From Gemmatimonadota bacterium (GTDB lineage Bacteria > Gemmatimonadota > Gemmatimonadetes > Palauibacterales > Palauibacteraceae), in assembly GCA_022825725.1 (NCBI GenBank), contig JAJDWE010000077.1, forward strand, positions 1-64,000: a stretch of 64,000 bases of DNA, read 5' to 3'. The notes below the pieces were generated by a model. The model worked only from the letters and a program-made list of their open reading frames with translations. It was not told the origin of the DNA and did no database searches. A program made the position numbers and the translations under genes. Positions 61,808 through 64,000 of the stretch are shown in pieces. How positions within the stretch are numbered: position 1 is the first letter of the stretch; every line of letters starts with the position of its first letter.

Positions 61808-62364
61808 AGCGGAGGCTCGGGTTCGTAACCGGATTTCTGGCGGTGGCGGTGGCGAGTATTCCGCCCGGCGCGGCCGCGCAGACGTGTACCCTTTCCGCGA
61901 CGACAGGGATGGCCGTTCCCACTCACGGAATGGACTCGCCGCTGTTCATCGGGGAGCACTACGGCCTTGGCTTCGCATGCGGGTCGACGTCCACACGCAT
62001 GGGGCTGGACGTCGAGGCGTATGTCCTCAGCTACTACAGCCATCAGTTGTGGTCGACCTCGGGTGGAGTCGACATCTCGGGCCTCCTTGGTCGCGTGGAA
62101 CGCGAATTCGCGCTCGGGAACGGCCCCCGCGCGCCGTGGATTGTGGTCAGCGGACGGGTGGGGCGAATGGAGTTCAGGTCCGGAGGATCCCGCCACACCG
62201 GGGTTGCAGCGGGCGCCGGTGTACGATTCGGCCTCCGGTTCGCCCGACCCTGGTCGGTCCTTCTCCATCTGGGCATAAGAACAAACCGCGTTCCCCGGGA
62301 GACGGGGGGAATCCAACTGGTGACCGCGCTTCCGATGGGTGTCGGCGTGCGGTTCAACCCTTGA
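61804..62364 (+). CDS. Outer-membrane beta-barrel-like protein (tandem pair, second)
   Basis: 186 aa, GTG 61804 overlapping the previous stop. Signal peptide ending GAAAQT, then CTLSATTGMAVPTHG, GLGFACGSTSTRMGLDVE and LPMGVGVRFNP, clearly paralogous to the first copy, with the same Cys pair. Probably arose by tandem duplication. Function unknown. Confidence 0.7.
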   Translation: MKRRLGFVTGFLAVAVASIPPGAAAQTCTLSATTGMAVPTHGMDSPLFIGEHYGLGFACGSTSTRMGLDVEAYVLSYYSHQLWSTSGGVDISGLLGRVEREFALGNGPRAPWIVVSGRVGRMEFRSGGSRHTGVAAGAGVRFGLRFARPWSVLLHLGIRTNRVPRETGGIQLVTALPMGVGVRFNP

Positions 62365-62383
62365 CCCAAACCAGACTCCGTAC

Positions 62384-64000
62384 ATGACTGAACCGTCCAG
62401 CGATCGATTGCGGGAGGAGCTTGATTTCCTCCAGCCGTTCTTCTTGGGGCCCGCGGGGGAGAACGACCGCTGGCTCGAGGAGCTGATCGTCGAGTTCGTG
62501 CGCGATCACGCCTTCTGGCGGCGCAACTTCCGCCCGGAGGACGGGCACCGGATCACGGCGGCGGCCTCCTACCGGCCGGACTTCCTGCAGGCGAAGGCGC
62601 GCACCCGGCAGGCGCTGATCCGGCTGTCGGGAGAGCTGAAGCAGTCCGTTCCCATCTTCCACCCGCGATACGTGGGGCACATGAGTACGGATTTGCTCAT
62701 CCCCGGGCTCGTGGCGCGGATCCTCACCACCCTCTACAACCCGAACAACGTGAGCGAGGAGGCGGCGCCGGTCACGCTCACACATGAACTGCGCGCGGGC
62801 CGGGACCTCGCCGCCATGTTCGGCTTCAACGTCGACCCCTCCGTCCAGCCCTGCGCCTGGGGCCACCTGACGTCGGGCGGCACCGTGGCCAACTACGAGG
62901 CGCTCTGGAACTTCCGCGCGGTGAAGTTCTACGGCGTCGCCCTGCAGGAGGGGGTGAAGCGGGCGGAACTCGAGACCGGACCCGTGGGACCGCTCGGGAA
63001 GGCGTTGGCGGAGTACAGCCAGTGGGAACTCGTCAACCTGAGCATCGGCCAGACGATCGGTCTGCGGCGCGAGGTCGCGGAGGCGGTGCGCGAGCGGGAT
63101 CCGGCGGCCTTCCCGCGGCTCAGACGGGCTGTGCGGGGCGAGCGCCTCGAGACGCTCGGGATCCAGGAGTTCTTCGCCCGGCACCCGGAGCTGCGTCCGC
63201 CGAGGGTGCTCGTTGCGGCTTCCGCGCACTACTCCTGGGAGAAGGGGATGAAGGTGATGGGTCTGGGAACCGCGCAGCTCGTCAAGGTCGCGGTGGACGA
63301 CCACATGCGCCTCGACCCGGACGACCTGGAGACATGCCTGGCGGAGGCCTTCGAGAGCCGCACGCCGGTGCTCGGCGTCGTCGGCGTGCTCGGCACGACG
63401 GAGTTCGGCACGATCGATCCGATCCACGAGATCGTCGCGGCGCGGCGGCGCTGGAACGAGCGCGGCGCCGACTTCTTCGTCCACGTGGACGCGGCCTGGG
63501 GCGGGTACCTCGCGAGCGTCTTCCGGGACCCCGACGGCGGCTTCCTCTCGCCCGAGAAGATCCGGAAGGGGTTCAAGTACTTCCCCTCGGACCTCGTCTA
63601 CCGGGCGTTCACCTCCGTGAGGCATGCCGACTCGGTGACGATCGATCCCCACAAGCTCGGGTTCCTGCCCTACGCGGCGGGGGCGTTCGTCGCGCGCAAC
63701 CGCGAGATCGTGGATTTCATCACGCAGCAGGCCGCCTACGTCTTCGACCTGGGCGACGTCGAAGACGAGGTCCCGCGCGAGCAACAGCTCAGGAACCTGG
63801 GACAGTACATCCTGGAGGGCTCGAAACCGGGGGCGGCGGCCGCCTCGGTGGCGGTGGCGCACGAAGTCCTGCCGCTCCACAGCGAGGGCCTGGGGCGCGT
63901 CCTGCGCCACACGATCCGGGCCTGCGAGTACTTCTACGAATCGGCCCGGGAAGCCGCCGGGCGGCTGGAAGACCGCGTGCGGCTCATCGTGCCCTTCGAG
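62384..64000 (+). CDS. Group II PLP-dependent decarboxylase (aromatic-L-amino-acid/glutamate decarboxylase-like), 3' end cut off
   Basis: 539 codons are open to the window edge. TDLLIPGLVARILTTLYNPN, GHLTSGGTVANYEALWNFRA, SAHYSWEKGMKVMGLG and FVHVDAAWGGYLAS are family blocks. PLP-binding Lys is in TIDPHKLGFLPYAAGAF. The layout resembles bacterial tyrosine decarboxylase-like enzymes, but substrate cannot be fixed. ATG 62384 lies 19 bp after the barrel gene; no clear Shine-Dalgarno. Confidence 0.88.
   Translation, partial: MTEPSSDRLREELDFLQPFFLGPAGENDRWLEELIVEFVRDHAFWRRNFRPEDGHRITAAASYRPDFLQAKARTRQALIRLSGELKQSVPIFHPRYVGHMSTDLLIPGLVARILTTLYNPNNVSEEAAPVTLTHELRAGRDLAAMFGFNVDPSVQPCAWGHLTSGGTVANYEALWNFRAVKFYGVALQEGVKRAELETGPVGPLGKALAEYSQWELVNLSIGQTIGLRREVAEAVRERDPAAFPRLRRAVRGERLETLGIQEFFARHPELRPPRVLVAASAHYSWEKGMKVMGLGTAQLVKVAVDDHMRLDPDDLETCLAEAFESRTPVLGVVGVLGTTEFGTIDPIHEIVAARRRWNERGADFFVHVDAAWGGYLASVFRDPDGGFLSPEKIRKGFKYFPSDLVYRAFTSVRHADSVTIDPHKLGFLPYAAGAFVARNREIVDFITQQAAYVFDLGDVEDEVPREQQLRNLGQYILEGSKPGAAAASVAVAHEVLPLHSEGLGRVLRHTIRACEYFYESAREAAGRLEDRVRLIVPFE

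Overview
The window is a very dense, high-GC stretch of chromosome. Gaps rarely exceed 200 bp and many stop and start codons overlap as ATGA or TTGA. It is probably from a Gram-negative bacterium: there are several outer-membrane beta-barrel proteins, lipoproteins and exported peptidases. The mix of S9 peptidases, a beta-propeller amidohydrolase, an LVIVD-repeat protein and several conserved uncharacterised families would fit Gemmatimonadota or a related lineage. That is a guess from gene content; the window has no rRNA or other phylogenetic marker I can place. I saw no tRNA, rRNA, CRISPR array, insertion sequence or prophage.

Bases 1-9,200 (minus strand) hold a de novo purine operon, purB-purC-purS-purQ-purL-purF, ending in an exported 5'-nucleotidase. 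Bases 9,280-11,670 hold an HtrA-type protease and truA. Bases 11,700-23,000 (mostly plus strand) hold a broken-up tryptophan pathway: trpD, then trpC-trpF-trpB, then trpA about 6 kb further on. Set among these are lexA, a probable AhpD-like selenoprotein with an in-frame UGA, a glyoxalase-fold protein, an orphan amino-acid-binding lipoprotein, arginase, an orphan ribbon-helix-helix protein and an S9 peptidase. Bases 23,000-29,000 hold an LVIVD-repeat protein, a double CDGSH Fe-S protein, a TerB/acyl-CoA oxidase fusion and an ion channel with an unusual selectivity filter.

Bases 29,000-45,300 are mainly housekeeping: ADP-ribosylglycohydrolase, RqcH, YqeK, a LytR_C protein, RlmN, and the coupled run aspS-phoH-pgpH-ybeY, followed by mgtE. 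Then comes a B12-dependent acyl-CoA mutase unit, MeaB plus a large subunit whose active-site residues match isobutyryl-CoA mutase, not methylmalonyl-CoA mutase. Bases 45,300-64,000 are more accessory. They contain five small outer-membrane beta-barrels in two families, a propeller-amidohydrolase, a DUF5674 two-gene cassette, gamma-glutamyltransferase divergent from a benzoate-CoA-ligase-type enzyme across a FadR-like palindrome, a HepT-MntA (type VII) and a HicBA (type II) toxin-antitoxin pair, several unknown membrane proteins, and the start of a PLP-dependent decarboxylase cut by the window edge.

The observations most worth checking are the UGA-containing AhpD-like gene with a hairpin just downstream (16,330-16,875), the mutase specificity residues (42,617-44,284), the helically phased CCGAAG repeats between lexA and trpC, and the TGQQG channel filter.
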